From NCBI RefSeq assembly GCF_030272615.1, contig NC_081409.1, forward strand, positions 24,636,406-24,698,405: a stretch of 62,000 bases of DNA. The letters are read 5' to 3'. Below, piece after piece: positions 35,129-46,690 of this stretch. The notes beneath the pieces are model-generated. The model worked only from the letters and a program-made list of their open reading frames with translations, ran no database searches and was not told where the DNA came from. Positions within the stretch are counted from its first letter, which is position 1; each line of letters opens with the position of its first letter. A program made the position numbers and the translations under genes. This DNA comes from Cryptomeria japonica (taxonomy: Eukaryota > Streptophyta > Pinopsida > Cupressales > Cupressaceae).

Positions 35129-35690
35129 ACCAAAGAGTAGAGAGATGAGGTGGAAAATACATAATGTTAACTATACAGAGTGGGGGTAGAGAATGAACTT
35201 TCATCATAGTAGAAATCAGAGAGCTGGTGAAGAAGTAAGAAGAGACCAGAAAGAAGAGAATGGGGTTTGATAACTCATATTAGAAAGCAGAGGATAGAAA
35301 TAGTGAGGAGAGAAGAGTCAAGTAAATCTCAAGTGTAGAATACAAATGTGAGTTATAAAATTTTATTTATAATGGGGTATCTAACTATAAACAAATTTTA
35401 TTTTATTGTAATCATCTGAGTGGGTGTTCAGATCAGGGGTTGGTGCTCATTTGGTTTGGTGCCCATAAATGTGTAATCAAATTTTCTTTGTGTAGTTGGA
35501 TTAGAGAGGTTCTACTCTAGAACTATCTCTCACTGAGGTTTTTCCTCATATATATTATGTCATGTGCTTGCCTTGTGTGTGTGTGCCAATGGGTTGAATA
35601 TCTCCTCTCATAGTTTCTTTACTTATGTTATTAATGTTTTAATTCATATAGTAAGTTCAAGTTTTTAATTACCATTGATTCACCTCCCCT
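35129..35690. other. Host-side flank and possible LTR end
   Basis: Purine-rich DNA continuous with the flank left of 27053. From about 35440 the sequence resembles a Copia LTR, ending near 35700 with TTGATTCACCTCCCCTCTCA, the 3' LTR-end style of the other Copia elements here. No left end or target duplication was found. Confidence 0.4.
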
Positions 35691-35779
35691 CTCAGTGGTA
35701 CATTTTTGTTCCTTCAATGAGAAGTTATTCTCTCACCAATGTCCTTTGTGTTCTAGGTTTGACATCCAATATTTTGTCT

Positions 35780-36448
35780 ATTTAGTCAACTTTTGAACCA
35801 TAAGCTTAAGGTGGAGTTTCAGGTTAAAAATGGTGTCAAATCCTGTCTCATTCTCAAGATGGCAAGGTTGTTGCTAGAAGTTTTAAGAAGGGTCACATTT
35901 TTTCTCTTGATGTTGTTTCCTCCTTTGAGATTGTTCTTTGTGCTTCTACAATTGAATCCATTTCTCTCTAGCATTATAGATATGGAAATATTTCTACCCA
36001 TTCTCTCCATCATCTTATCTCCCAAGCAATGGTAATTAGTCTTCCTTTTCCTTCTTCTTTGGTAGTTTGTTCTAACTATTTTGGAGGCAAACAACATGCC
36101 AAGATCCATTCAAGTCTAGCACCTATCATGCCACAAAATGTCTTTTAGTTGTTTATAATGATCTATGAGGACCATTGCCTGCCTCCTTTCAAGTATGTAG
36201 ATATTTTCAATTGTTCATGGATGATTTCTCTTGCAAGGCTTGGGTGTATGTTCTTCTAAGGAAGAGAAATTTTTTTTCCTATTTTTAGGATTTCTACAAT
36301 CAAGGGGGAGAATTAAAAAATAAATATTTTATGGAGCTCCTAAAGTCTCATGGCATCAAACATCTAATTGCTCCCTACACACCTCAATAGAATGGTGTTG
36401 ATGAATAATGTAATTGGACTGTTATAGAGATGGTTTGGTGCACACTTG
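35780..36448 (+). pseudogene. Copia pol relic (pre-integrase and integrase)
   Basis: Degraded Ty1/Copia polyprotein readable in pieces on the plus strand. Seen: FSLDVVSSFEIVLCAST, HYRYGNIST and HHLISQAM (worn HHCC zone), CSNYFGGKQH, then LQLFMDDFSCKAWVYVLLRK-like core sequence (FMDDFS at about 36220), QGGELKNKYF where active copies read D-N-G-G-E-F, and IAPYTPQ.NGV. Many stops, no intact catalytic set. The reading breaks off at 36448, where Gypsy-type LTR sequence begins. Confidence 0.8.
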
Positions 36449-38594
36449 TGTAGCATCTTAAAATTGCACCCTTTTCAATTTTGATTGCATTTGGGTCTTG
36501 AACTTATTTTTTGCACCCCTTCACCTGATTGAAGACATTATTATTCTCATACGCATTACAAATGCCAAAAATAGTGACTTTGCACTTGTTTTGCACTTTG
36601 ATCCTGGCCTAAAATAGGGCGGGACCAAGGCGTGGCACCCTAGTCCTCCCTAAAATGGGTCCAATTTAAACCCTTTTTCCCAATTCAAATTTGAGCAATA
36701 TTTCCCTCTTTGTGTTAGCTCATGTCAAAAAAATTAGTCAATTAACCTAACAAGAAAGTATATAAAGAGGATTTCCCCTCTCATTTGAACATCTATCAAT
36801 AACATTAGAAGCATTCAAGCACATAAGAGATCAAGAATTCAAGATACATTGAGCATTTTCAGTCTTCCTTCAAGGCTTGGAGCAGCAATAATATCAAGAT
36901 TCAAGCATTGGAGTGGAGATCAACATTCTATTTCATGAAACCCTAATTCTATGTGGAGTTGAGAAAATCTTCACAAGGAGGTATAATCATTTCATTTTTA
37001 TTTATAATTCAACATCTCCCTCAAAAGAAGAACCTTCCCTTTCAATCGTTTCATTTACATTTATCTCAATTTCATGGTTAATTCCAAAATTGGGGTTTGA
37101 CCAAAGCAAGGGGGGCTTCACTTAGCGAATCTGGGTTATAGCACGTGCATTCATGACATACTAAAGAATTCCCCTATTTTCAAAAAATATTTCCCTAAAC
37201 TCATTTTTTGTCACCCCCTTCAAATACACAACCCAAATTAAAAGTCCCCCCTATTTTCACCAAACATTGTATTTTTCATAGCCAGAATTAAAAAACCCCC
37301 TATTTTCACTGATATGCAATATATTGCACCCTCATTTTTGGGATATGAAACCCCCAAATATGAATGCACATGATATAATATTTCCTATCTAGTGAAGCCC
37401 TTGTGGACAAAAGGCAAGCCCATATTCCCAACATATTTCCCTTTCTTTTTGTGTGCAAGAAACAAGTGCACAATTATACTTCTAGAAATAAGCTTTAGAC
37501 ACAAAGATGGAAACACCCTTTTCGACATGCAAAAAATTTGGAGGACCAAGAGGCAGTGCCACGATCCCTACTTATTTGGTAATTTTCGTAGGGCGGATCT
37601 GAATCAGCTCATATTTCTTAGATCTAGGTGCACAACAAAATCCTAAACCTGTAGCTCAGTATTTTCTCAATTTTGTCTTTAATCTCAGCACTTTACCCTA
37701 AATCAGTATTTCAACTTATAAAAGAGGGAAAAATACATCATAATCAATCAATCCACTTAGTATTCATTCCCAATATGTTTCATGGTTGAATCTAGTAGAT
37801 TTTCCCCTCTTTTAAATGTAAATGCATTCTCCCCTGAAGAGAAAATTGATTTGGTGATTTCTCCTTCTATGATGCAAATTGTCAAATCAAATTTTTCCCT
37901 TTACATTTTGGGGAACCTGATCTGAAACACCTTTAATTATGATTTTTATTTTCAGATTTGAGTGTGCATGCAATTTAAATTTTAAATTTTCATTTACAAG
38001 TTTGATTTCCTTAGAAATTTAAAATTTTTAGAGGTTAATTTCATTAAAATGCTAATTTTCCTTTTAAAAATTGAGCTTGTGAATTGCATAATTTGGGTTG
38101 ATTATTTCAAATCTAAGTGTTATTCAATTTCAAAATTCAAATTTTCACTTTCAAGTTAAAATTTCACATTCAAATTTTAAAATTAAGTGCTTAGTTGCAA
38201 AAACCCTAATTTTCAAAAATTTAAAAAATTGAGCTTGTCGGTTGGTTAAATTTTGAATTTGTCATTTTAGAGTGGCTTCAAATTCAAATTTGTAATCTTG
38301 GTTCAAATTTCAAATTTTAAATTTTAAAATTAAGTGGTTACTCACAAAACCCTAATTTTTAAATTTAAACGAGTCTTTGTGCATTTCCCAATTTTGGATT
38401 AAACATTTCAATTTCAACCTTGGATCTATTTTAAAAATTTTAAATTAGGAGGTTATTTTCACAAGGCCTTAATTTTTTTCTGTGGATAACTTAAAATTAA
38501 ATTTTAAAATTAAGTGGTTAATTACAAGAGCCCTAATTTTAAAATTCGATCTTTTGGATATTTTTAATTTTGAAAAAAAATAAGAGGTTATTTT
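36449..38594 (+). repeat. Probable Gypsy LTR sequence, truncated by Copia-E
   Basis: Starts TGTAGCATCTTAAAATTG right where the Copia relic stops. A GC-richer zone (CCTAAAATAGGGCGGGACC) leads to a TATA box TATATAAAG at 36759-36767 and a region rich in CATTCAAGCACA/ATCAAGAATTCAAG, the usual look of a long plant Gypsy LTR with its transcription start. Further on are C-runs before TATTTTCAC (37190-37310). No coding motif was found, and it ends abruptly at Copia-E. The second LTR is not in the window, so this assignment rests on style alone. Confidence 0.5.
37900..38590 (+). repeat. AT-rich degenerate repeat with AACCCTAATTTT
   Basis: The phrase TTTTAAAATTAAGTGGTTA...ACAAAACCCTAATTTTT occurs at about 38175, 38320 and 38500 with variations, embedded in TTCAAATTTTAAA runs. 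Confidence 0.65.
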
Positions 38595-39715
38595 TGTTGG
38601 CCATTTGGTGGAATTGATTATGTGTTGCATTGATGTTTTGTCATTGATGTCAACACTAGCTATTTGGATGCTTTACCGACACCCTTCTAGTCCTGGTAGG
38701 TTGAGTAGTTTTTGGTTAACGTGGATCCAACATGATCCAGTAGACTCTGGTATAATCTGGTGATGGAATTGACTTGTTCATGATAATCATACTCATATTT
38801 GGTCAGTTGGTTTCGGTCTGGCAATTGGATGCTATCCTACTTACTTAAAAGATTGGTTTCTAGTTTCGGCGAGGGTTTCATTGACAAATCTTTTGGTGGA
38901 GATCTTTGTTGCATTGCATAATTGGTGTTGGTGTAGCTTCTGATGTTGTTTCAGGATGTTGTTGGTGATCATGTTCGAGACTTGGCATTAGGAGATCATT
39001 GTTGAAGCGTGTGGACCTATACTTGGTCCTGGTTGATCTAGGCTATGGATCGGTATTAATGAAATGTGTGGATAGGACCTATTGTTGTATTTTTGGGATG
39101 TCTTATGTGTGGATATTATTTGTTTTGGTATTAGGCCAACATGGTTTGTAATTATATAATTGGTTTATTGTCTAGTAGCCGATCTGATTATTTATGGTCA
39201 AGGGTTTGTATATATAAGATGTAAGATCTAATTATAGTTTATCATGGTTATTGTAAGAGGTCATGATCAAGGACTGTAATGTACGAATAATGTAATATCA
39301 TTCAGGAAGAGGAGTTGGTAGATCATTAGAGATTGAATTGGGTTTGTGTAAGAGGATTTAGTCCTCCGGTATTGAACTTAATCAAAACTGTACTCAGGCA
39401 TAGGAGATGCTATCTTTTGCAGTTCAACAATTCTCCGGATTGTAGTCTGGATTTACATGTAGTCAATAAGGATCCTTTTGTGATGAGCTATGTGCTCTAG
39501 GTTGTTGGCCTTCTTGCAAATACATGCCCCTTCATTGTAATTCACATACTTTTATTCTATGATTATTGTTTATGCTTAACTGGATTAACTGCTATTCTAG
39601 TATTATTGTTTTAGGTTCTAGTATTAAAGTTTAAATTGCTAATGCTTTTGGTAATCTATGACAAATGATTCACCCCCCCTCTCAATTGTCTTCTGGTTAT
39701 CTGAACTGTCTAACA
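38595..39715 (+). repeat. 5' LTR of Copia-E
   Basis: 1121 bp, TGTTGGCC...GTCTAACA, with a TATA box TATATAAG at 39209-39216. The right edge is fixed by the primer site. The left edge is set by the TG after a T run and by likeness to the LTR start of Copia-F. Confidence 0.82.
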
Positions 39716-39717
39716 AT

Positions 39718-39729
39718 TGGTATCTGAGC
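39718..39729 (+). promoter_or_regulatory. Primer binding site of Copia-E
   Basis: TGGTATCTGAGC, one base different from the plant initiator tRNA-Met complement. Confidence 0.88.
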
Positions 39730-39773
39730 TTTGGTCCTCTCTATAGAAATCTTAACTACTTGAGGAAGATCCT

Positions 39774-41234
39774 GTGGTGACTAACAGTTTAATTTCATCC
39801 AATTCTTCTCGAGCTATCTTTCGAAGGGATATACCGAGGCTTGAAGGAAAAAATTATACAGTATGGAAGATTCAGATGGAGACTCATCTGAGATATCTTG
39901 GGAAGGATATTTGGGAGATCACACATAATGGTGTCACATGCTTTAATCCAAGATCTACCAATCCTCCTCCAGCAAACATGGACAAGGAGCTTGAGAATGA
40001 TTGTAGAGCAAGAGAAGCCCTCTTGTGTGCACTTTATGATCAACAAATAATGGGATTAATAGACAAATCATCTGGAAAGGCTATATGGGATAAGTTGTAG
40101 ACTCTTAATGAAGGTGACCCTACAGTGAAGATTCCTAAACATGGTTACCGGGTGAGATATGAGAACCTGAAGATGGAAGAAGATGAAAGGATTACTGCAT
40201 TCATGGAAAGGGTAAATGAGATTGTTATGGGAATTCAATGTTGTAGTGGAACTCTGAGTGAAGATGAAATTGTTTCTAAAGTCCTGAGAGCCCTACCATC
40301 AGCTTACAAAATGAAGGCTACTTCTATCAATGAGTTGAGAACAATGGCTAATACATCTGTCAACAGACATACTTTGGTTGGGAAAGTATCTTCTTTTGAG
40401 CTTGAGGAATTTGGATCTTCTGGAGCTGTGAAGAAAGAGCATGCTTTTCATGCATCTACATCTACAACCAATAAGTAAGATTGGAAAGCTTTATATGCAA
40501 AAGAACTAGAAGATATGAAGAGAGAAGATGATGAGTTTGAGCAACTTGAAGCACTATTTTCTAAAAGAGTACCAAAAGGACCAGTAGGAAGTAAGTATGA
40601 AGGAAAATCACCTTTTAAATGTTTTACATGTAATAAGATTGGTCATTTTGCATCTAGATGTCCTGAAAGAAATTCAATATTTGAAGAAAGAGTTAAAAGA
40701 TCATTTAAGCCTAACCTTGGATGTCAGAACAAGTATAGATTTAAGAAAAACAAAAACAAATCATGCTACATAGCAGATGAGGAAGGCATTACTGATTCAG
40801 ATGATGAACCAGCAGAAGACTCTGCTAGTGGATCCGGCAATGGGAAAGAATGGGTATTATTGGCTATCAAGGAAGATGATTTGACACTAGTACAGAATGT
40901 ACCTAAGGAGAAGACACTTGCTGCTAAAATTGAGGACAAGGATGAATGGGTAATTGACAGTGGTTGTTCACATCATATGACTAGAGATAGAGGGAATTTT
41001 CTATCTTTGCAAGAATTTGATGGTGGACTAGTTAGATTTGGAGATGACAAGCCATGTATAATTAAAGGAAAAGGAACTATATCATTGGATGATAAGAACA
41101 ATACTGAAAATGTTTATTATGTTGAAGGTTTGAAGAATAGTCTTTTGAGTGTAGGACAATTAGTAGATAAGGGATTTCAATTACAGTTCAAGAATGGAAA
41201 ATGCAAAAAAAATTTAACAAATCTAGCTTGGTGA
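39774..41234 (+). pseudogene. Copia-E gag and protease
   Basis: Capsid/nucleocapsid and aspartic protease in one frame with two in-frame stops (TAG 40098, TAA 40476). Seen: IPRLEGKNYTVWKIQMETHL at the start of Gag (about residue 20), the UBN2-type middle (YRVRYENLKMEEDERITAFM, LRALPSAY), an intact zinc knuckle CFTCNKIGHFASRC at about 40620-40660, an acidic linker, then protease WVIDSGCSHHMT with D-S-G intact and LLSVGQLVDKG. The frame is lost in an A-run at about 41205-41215, where the sequence continues in another frame into integrase. The length and order fit an ordinary Copia. Confidence 0.9.
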
Positions 41235-42302
41235 TTGCAACTGGTACACAGACAAAAGGTAACATATTTCATTTGAACTCCGCTAAGAAGATATGTTTGA
41301 TTACATAGATTGATGAGAGTTGGTTATGGAATAAAAGGCTATGTTATGTGAAATTTGACTGCATTGTGACGATCAGTTCAACTAAGGTTGTTAGAGATAT
41401 ACCTAATATTATGAAGCCCTATAATCTGGTATGTAAAGAATGTCAAATGGGTAAACATCTTAGAACCTCTTTTAGGAGTATACAAGATAAATCAAATGAT
41501 GTTCTTGATCTTATTCATACTAATTTATGTCGCCCTGCTAGAGTTAAAAGTTTTCATGGTGATAGATATTTCATGCTAATCATTGATGATTATTCTAGAA
41601 TGATGTGGGTTACTTTTTTGAGAGAAAAAACTGAAGCATTTGAAAAGTTAAAAATATTTAAGGCTAAAGTGGAAACTGAGACAAGATTGAAGATTAAATG
41701 TTTGAGATCAGATCATGGTGGAGAATTCATGTCCGGTGAGTTTTTGTGACAAGCATGGTATAAGAAGACAATTTTATGCTCCCCAAACACCTTAGCATAA
41801 TGAAGTTGTGGGAAGGAAAAACGGAACTATCTTGGATGCTGCTAGAACAATGATGATGGAGAGAAGCAGTTAGTACAATAGTTTACACAATCAACAGAGT
41901 ACATATCAAAGGAGAAACTGGTAAGACACTTTATGAATTATGGTTTGGTAATACACCTACAGTTAAGTATTTTAGAGTTTTTTGTAGTAAATGTTATATC
42001 AAGAGAGATGATACTATTGGGAAATTTGATCCTAGAAGTGATGAAGGCATATTTCTTAGTTATTATAATGAAAGCAACGCATATAGATGTTATAACAAGA
42101 GATTGTAGAGAATTGTGGAGAGTGCTAATGTCAAACTAGATGAGCTAAGCAAAAGTCAAATCAGAATTTATGAGAAGGAACTTGCAGTGGAAATGATTAT
42201 ATCTAAACCAATCGCACCTTTACCAGAACAGAGAGTTGAACCAGTTACTTTGGCAACATCTAAGAATTCTATAGTAACTGAAGAACAGGGAAGAGAAACA
42301 GA
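41216..42302 (+). pseudogene. Copia-E integrase, interrupted
   Basis: Continues the polyprotein. The pre-integrase zone shows DESWLWNKRL and CKECQMGKHL (the first zinc His pair is damaged). The core reads LDLIHTNLCRPARV, where the first catalytic acid D is N, then IIDDYSRMMWVTFL and LRSDHGGEF with the second acid kept. Past a stop at 41747 and frame changes, YELWFGNTP and GIFLSYYNESNAYRCYNKR mark the C-terminal domain. The final sense codons end at GRETD, where the Copia-F LTR begins; the further residues before the next stop come from LTR sequence. Confidence 0.87.
42298..42302. other. Target duplication of Copia-F (left copy)
   Basis: ACAGA directly before the LTR TG. The matching copy should lie right of the window. 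Confidence 0.6.
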
Positions 42303-42896
42303 TGTTAGGTCCCGAAGACAACTGAAAGGGGGGGTGAATTAGTTGTGTAATAAATTCAAACCAAAAATCACTTAACCAACTTAATGCTTAATACCGGTAA
42401 ACCAGTTAAGTGTGTCAGAAGACAGTGTTAATAGTAAATTGATATACCGGTAAAGATTAATGCATGAAACATAAACATAAAGTCATCCACAACACATAAC
42501 ACTAATATTTGTACATGGAAACCCTGTAAGGGGAAAAACCACAGTGGGAAACCTTACCCACAATCAGATGATACTACTGCAAATAGTAAGTGTACATAAA
42601 TGGGGTCTGCACATGCAGAAAGGCCAACAGCCTAGAGCTCACTGCTCAATCACAAAAATGGGAGTCACACTGACTACAGTTGGATGGTTAAATCCAATAA
42701 GAATGTATTGTACAGAATAGCATCTTCATATGTTGGATTCAGTACCGGTGTAATGTTGATATGCTTTCATAAAAACCTAGCTTCACCTTCAAATGATGTC
42801 TTCGTGTATTCCTCTGCTTAATCTCGCATATACCTTCACACAATTCTTTTTTCTCATTCCACATTCGACCTTACAAATAAGATCTTACATTTATAC
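42303..42896 (-). repeat. 3' LTR of Copia-F, first piece
   Basis: Plus strand TGTTAGGTCCCGAAG...; on the minus strand this is the LTR 3' end with TTCACCCCCCCTTTCAG. It breaks off at TATAC (42892-42896), the Gypsy-G target site. Confidence 0.85.
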
Positions 42897-44328
42897 TGTA
42901 TGCAGGAAAAGCGGGTCGATAGAACTCAATATACGAAAATATTCCAAAAAAAACTTGTCCACACACACACACAGGACTTCTTGGTGCAAGCTATGGAGTA
43001 ATGAAGTATTACTCAGCTTTCCAAGGTGGGTCCCATGGTTCTCTATCTTACAATGTCCCTCAAACCAATGTTTTTGCTCTCAGATCACTGAGAAAAATGG
43101 TTTAGGGATGGCAAATGCAAGAACGAGGGATGCTTTGATAGATTTTAGAATGAAATGCATCCTAAGCTATGCATGATCTTAAAATGCAATAAACTAGATT
43201 ATAAGATGACAAGGTTAGTATAAATACTATCCTAACATGATATATTAGTCTTATGATTGAGCTAAATGATAAAGAAAGTATTCTAAACATGCATATTTAG
43301 ACTAAATCCTAGTTAAAAGAGAGGCTAGAATGATGAGCATAAAAATGATATGAAAGTTTGAATGTATTTGAGCATAAGTATGATACTACAAACTTGGATT
43401 GATGTCTCAAAATGGAGGAATGAGAGCTCTATTTATAGCAAAAACAGGGCAATGGATGGTCAGGATTGAAAGAGTTGATCAAGGGTTGAGTTTGAAAGTT
43501 GGAGATCCATGTTTGCAATTTGCACCAATGAAATGGTGACAAGTGTCAACATAGGGTTGGGTTGAGAGAAGGGATTGGAGGTATTAAATGCCTGAGAAGA
43601 CCTTATGGTTATCTAGAGGGTAAGGGTCAAACCTAAGTTAAGATTATCCATTGGATTAAGAGCTAATCCAAAAATAAATTCTTGTGCAAATGATTAAGAG
43701 ATAATCATGGTCAAAGCATTAAAGGCTTGATGAGACCCTTGGGTTGGATGAAGGTTAAGTTAGGAAAAAAGTCTCTAACCATGTAAGAGGGTTGAATTAA
43801 CCATTAATGGTTTGGGAGACTTTGGGAAATTAAGTGGTTGAAGACTTGAAACATTTAATGGTTATCAAAGACTTTAAGGGTTTGAGAAGTGACCTCCCCT
43901 TGCTTAGGGATGTGACAAAGTTTAGGAGATGGGTTAGGCTAATTAGAAGCGATTAGAAGAGTCTGGAAGGGATTAGAAATAGGTTTTACAATGCAAGTGG
44001 GAGATGTAGGAAAATGCAAGTGGATGGAGGGATAATAGGATTTAATTGAATTTAATGAATTTCATTCAATTTGGTTGTAATTAAATAAATTACATTTATT
44101 TAATTTAGGATAAACTATTTAATTAAATTTGAATTTAATTAAAAGTGGATAGAAGGGATTTAATTGAATAAAATGATTTATTCATTAAATGTGTATAGTG
44201 AATTTAATTGAGTAATTTACTTAATTAAATAGAGGAATGTGGGTAATTTAATTAAATTGGATTTAATTAAATAGAGAAATGAACATAAAATATTCATTTA
44301 GGAATATGGTCATTTTTATACGTCTACA
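42897..44328 (-). repeat. 3' LTR of Gypsy-G
   Basis: TGTATGCA...CGTCTACA on the plus strand. The minus-strand TATA box CTATAAATAG is at 43431-43440. Colinear with 58709-60129. Confidence 0.94.
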
Positions 44329-44343
44329 TTTTGCCCCTCTTTG
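44329..44343 (-). promoter_or_regulatory. Polypurine tract of Gypsy-G
   Basis: The minus strand reads AAAGAGGGGCAAAA next to the 3' LTR. Confidence 0.8.
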
Positions 44344-44691
44344 AAGTGACGTGTGTGCACATGTTATTTCAAAGAAAATGATGCGTTATTGTGATTTATG
44401 ATCAAATGCCATTTTTGTGTCGCTCTTTTGATTTGCAAGTCGTGCCCCAGATTTGATTTGATGCATGATGCCCCATATTTGATATTTGATGGTGATGCCC
44501 CCTCGGGAGATAAATCAATATTTTAAAATTTTTGATTTAATTTGATGAGTTGTGTGTGGTGTGTAGGATTTCGTCTATGTGAAATGTGTGTAAATTGATT
44601 CATCTCCCGATAATGTACATTGTGTAGGGTATAGGGGAGATCGTGACCATATTACATGTCCATTTGGCTAACCCTAATTTCATTTTCCTCC

Positions 44692-44699
44692 TATAAAAG
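44692..44699 (+). promoter_or_regulatory. TATA box of the antisense gene in Gypsy-G
   Basis: TATAAAAG on the plus strand in the context CCTCCTATAAAAGGGG, about 80 bp before the ATG at 44773. The spacing leaves room for a start site and a short 5' UTR. It lies inside the element, outside the LTR. Confidence 0.65.
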
Positions 44700-44929
44700 G
44701 GGAAAAGAGCTTTGATTTGATTCATTTGTGCCTTGTTGACTTTGGAGAAAGAGAATTTGGTCTGAAGTCAAAATGCCTATTCCGTATTCCAGACATCGTT
44801 TCGAGCGCGTTCGGAGGTACCGGAGACCTGCAGCGTATGGACCACCAGTAAGTCAACACTTTTGACCCTCTTTTGATTTTTGATTTGGTCATTTTTGGTC
44901 GTTTTTTTATTTTTAAAATTCGGTTTTAG

Positions 44930-45395
44930 CGTTTTAGCGTGTCAAAGTCATAGATTAGCGCATACAAAGTTTTAGGTAGCACATCAAGTCAATTTTTAGG
45001 GTCGCGTCCGAAGTAAAATAGGGTAGCACATAGGAAATATAGGTTAGCGCATAGACTTAAAATAGTGCATGGCGATAGTCAGGTAGTGCGTCAGGTCAGC
45101 AAGTTAGCGCATAGGGTAGACCTAGCGCATAGGGGCCACAGAGGTTCGCATTGGTAAGGGGGTTTAGCGCGTAGGGTAAACCTAGCGCATAGGGTCAAAC
45201 AGGTAGCGCCCGGGAGGTATAGATTAGCATGTCGATAAGGTTTAGCGCATAGTGCAGGTTAGGTGGTGCATGGGGGGAAGGATTTAGCGTGTAGAGCCAG
45301 TCTAGCGCATAGGGTGAATACATTAGCGCGTAGGAAAAATAGCCTAATGTGTAGGTGAATTTTAGCACATCGAGAATCTATTTTAGTGCATCTGG
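44930..45395 (+). repeat. TTTAGCGCATAGGG array in the antisense-gene intron
   Basis: About 20 copies of TAGCGCAT or variants (TAGCGCGTAGG, TAGCACAT, TAGTGCAT), spaced 15-40 bp, inside intron 44848-45905. The same motif in reverse complement fills 56535-56905 and 58366-58620. Confidence 0.85.
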
Positions 45396-45598
45396 AAAAA
45401 TTTTGCAAGATGAGGTGATTTGTGAATTTGTTGTGTCGTGCTATCATGATTTTTATGGATTTGTCCAATATGAGTGTCGATATAACTTGTTTTAATTTGC
45501 GATATTTCAAGTTATGTATAGATATCAAGGTGTTGTGTTGATCAAAATATGATGTATTTTTGCACTCTATGTTAAGTTCAATGTGTGAAGCCTGATTT

Positions 45599-45765
45599 GT
45601 GTGACAAGCTGATATGGGTTGGAAACTTGAGTTGTTTTACAAGCTGATATGGGTGGGAAACTTGAGTTGTGTTACAAGTTTATGTGATTTGGAGACTTGA
45701 GTTGTGTTACAAGTTTTGATATGGTTTTTGAGAACTTGAGTTGTGTTACAAGTTGATATGAAATG
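45599..45765 (+). repeat. About 40-bp minisatellite
   Basis: Four to five units with GAAACTTGAGTTGTGTTACAAG and GATATGGGT, still inside the antisense intron. The minus-strand ORF over it is a repeat artefact. Confidence 0.8.
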
Positions 45766-46690
45766 ATAGGATTTTGAACTTGATGTAGATGAGCAAATTG
45801 TTTCATGTTGTTGATGTGAGTTTGATTTTGATATCTTTGTTTTGATGTGGAAACTGATATTGGATTTGTTTTGCTTGTTGATAGAAGTGATTGGGTGTGG
45901 TTCAGTCGTGGGAGAGATTTCCAAGACCGTGGACATTGATACCACGGTTGACCCAGGCCAACCTCGATATCATTGAGAGATGCGGTTTGACGTCTCTTTT
46001 GGATATGCCAGGGTTTATTGGTGGATATCTGATCTAGAGGAGATGCAGCCAGCGTTCGATGATGATGATGAGGAGGGAGAGGGAGTTGATGAGGATGATG
46101 GAGATGATGGAGGAGATGGACGAGGGAGAGGAGCCAGAGGGAGGCGGGGAGGTAGAGGGAGGAGAGGAGATAGAGGTGTAGAGAGAGTGGTGAGACAGGC
46201 GGTGATAGATAGGGGGAGAGGTGGGTTAGCTATTAGAGCTGGTGGAAAGGGGAGAGTGGGGGAGGTGCTAGCTGCAGTGGGGGGTATAGATGAGGTGAGG
46301 CGACCAACACAGAGGAGGAGGATGGATGTGCTCCCACCTCCAACACTGAGGATAGGCAGAGTTGGAGGGGTTGCCCCTACACAGGTACCACTACAAGTTC
46401 GGGTCCCTATACATGTGGAGGATGCTCAGATTCGGACCCTGCAGGTGACTATACAACAGCTGCAGGCACAGGTTTTGACACATCAGTGGTAGATTGTCCA
46501 GTTGACCACTGAGCAGGATACAGAGATAGAGTGGAGGGGGCGAGTAGAGGAGCTTGTAGCTAGTGTGCAAAGAGAAGCAATGGGTGGCCTGATGAGAGAC
46601 ACCCTGAGAGAGCTAGCATTGAGAGCTCAGGAGGCGGAGTACTACCGGCGGCATTATGAGGCTGCGGTACCCAGGAACCGTCGAGTATAG

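Larger units (their letters stand above)
38595..42302 (+). mobile_element. Copia-E, 5' part, cut by Copia-F
   Basis: Ty1/Copia element on the plus strand: 5' LTR, tRNA-Met-type primer site, gag, protease and integrase. At 42302 the polyprotein is interrupted by the LTR of Copia-F, so RT, RNase H and the 3' LTR should lie right of the window. The left flank is ATTTT (38590-38594), its expected target duplication. Confidence 0.9.
44773..46690 (+). pseudogene. Antisense spliced gene of Gypsy-G
   Basis: Lies between integrase and the 3' LTR, opposite to pol. Exon 1: 44773-44847, exactly 25 codons, Arg/Tyr-rich (MPIPYSRHRFERVRR...). Intron: 44848-45905 (CA|GTAAGT ... GTTCAG), phase 0. Exon 2 begins SWERFPRPWTLIPRLT, then ANLDIIERCGLTSLLDMPGF, and hits TAG at 46035 in that frame. 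From about 45980 a second frame stays open: an acidic DDDDEEGEG run, an Arg/Gly-rich stretch (GRGRGARGRRGGRGRRG), and after one TAG (46490) a helical tail (ALRAQEAEYYRRHYEAAV) ending at 46690. The IERCGL..LLDMPGF start recalls the plant mobile domain (PMD/MAIN-like) found in some Gypsy elements. If that is right, most of the domain is deleted here. The PMD assignment is tentative. Confidence 0.6.

Noticed and set aside
44930-45395. CRISPR-like repeat array
   Set aside because: Repeats are short, variable and irregularly spaced, the spacers are not of uniform length, and the DNA is a plant retroelement intron.
45637-45945. Minus-strand ORF of 102 codons
   Set aside because: It translates the 40-bp minisatellite inside the antisense intron and has repeat-driven composition.
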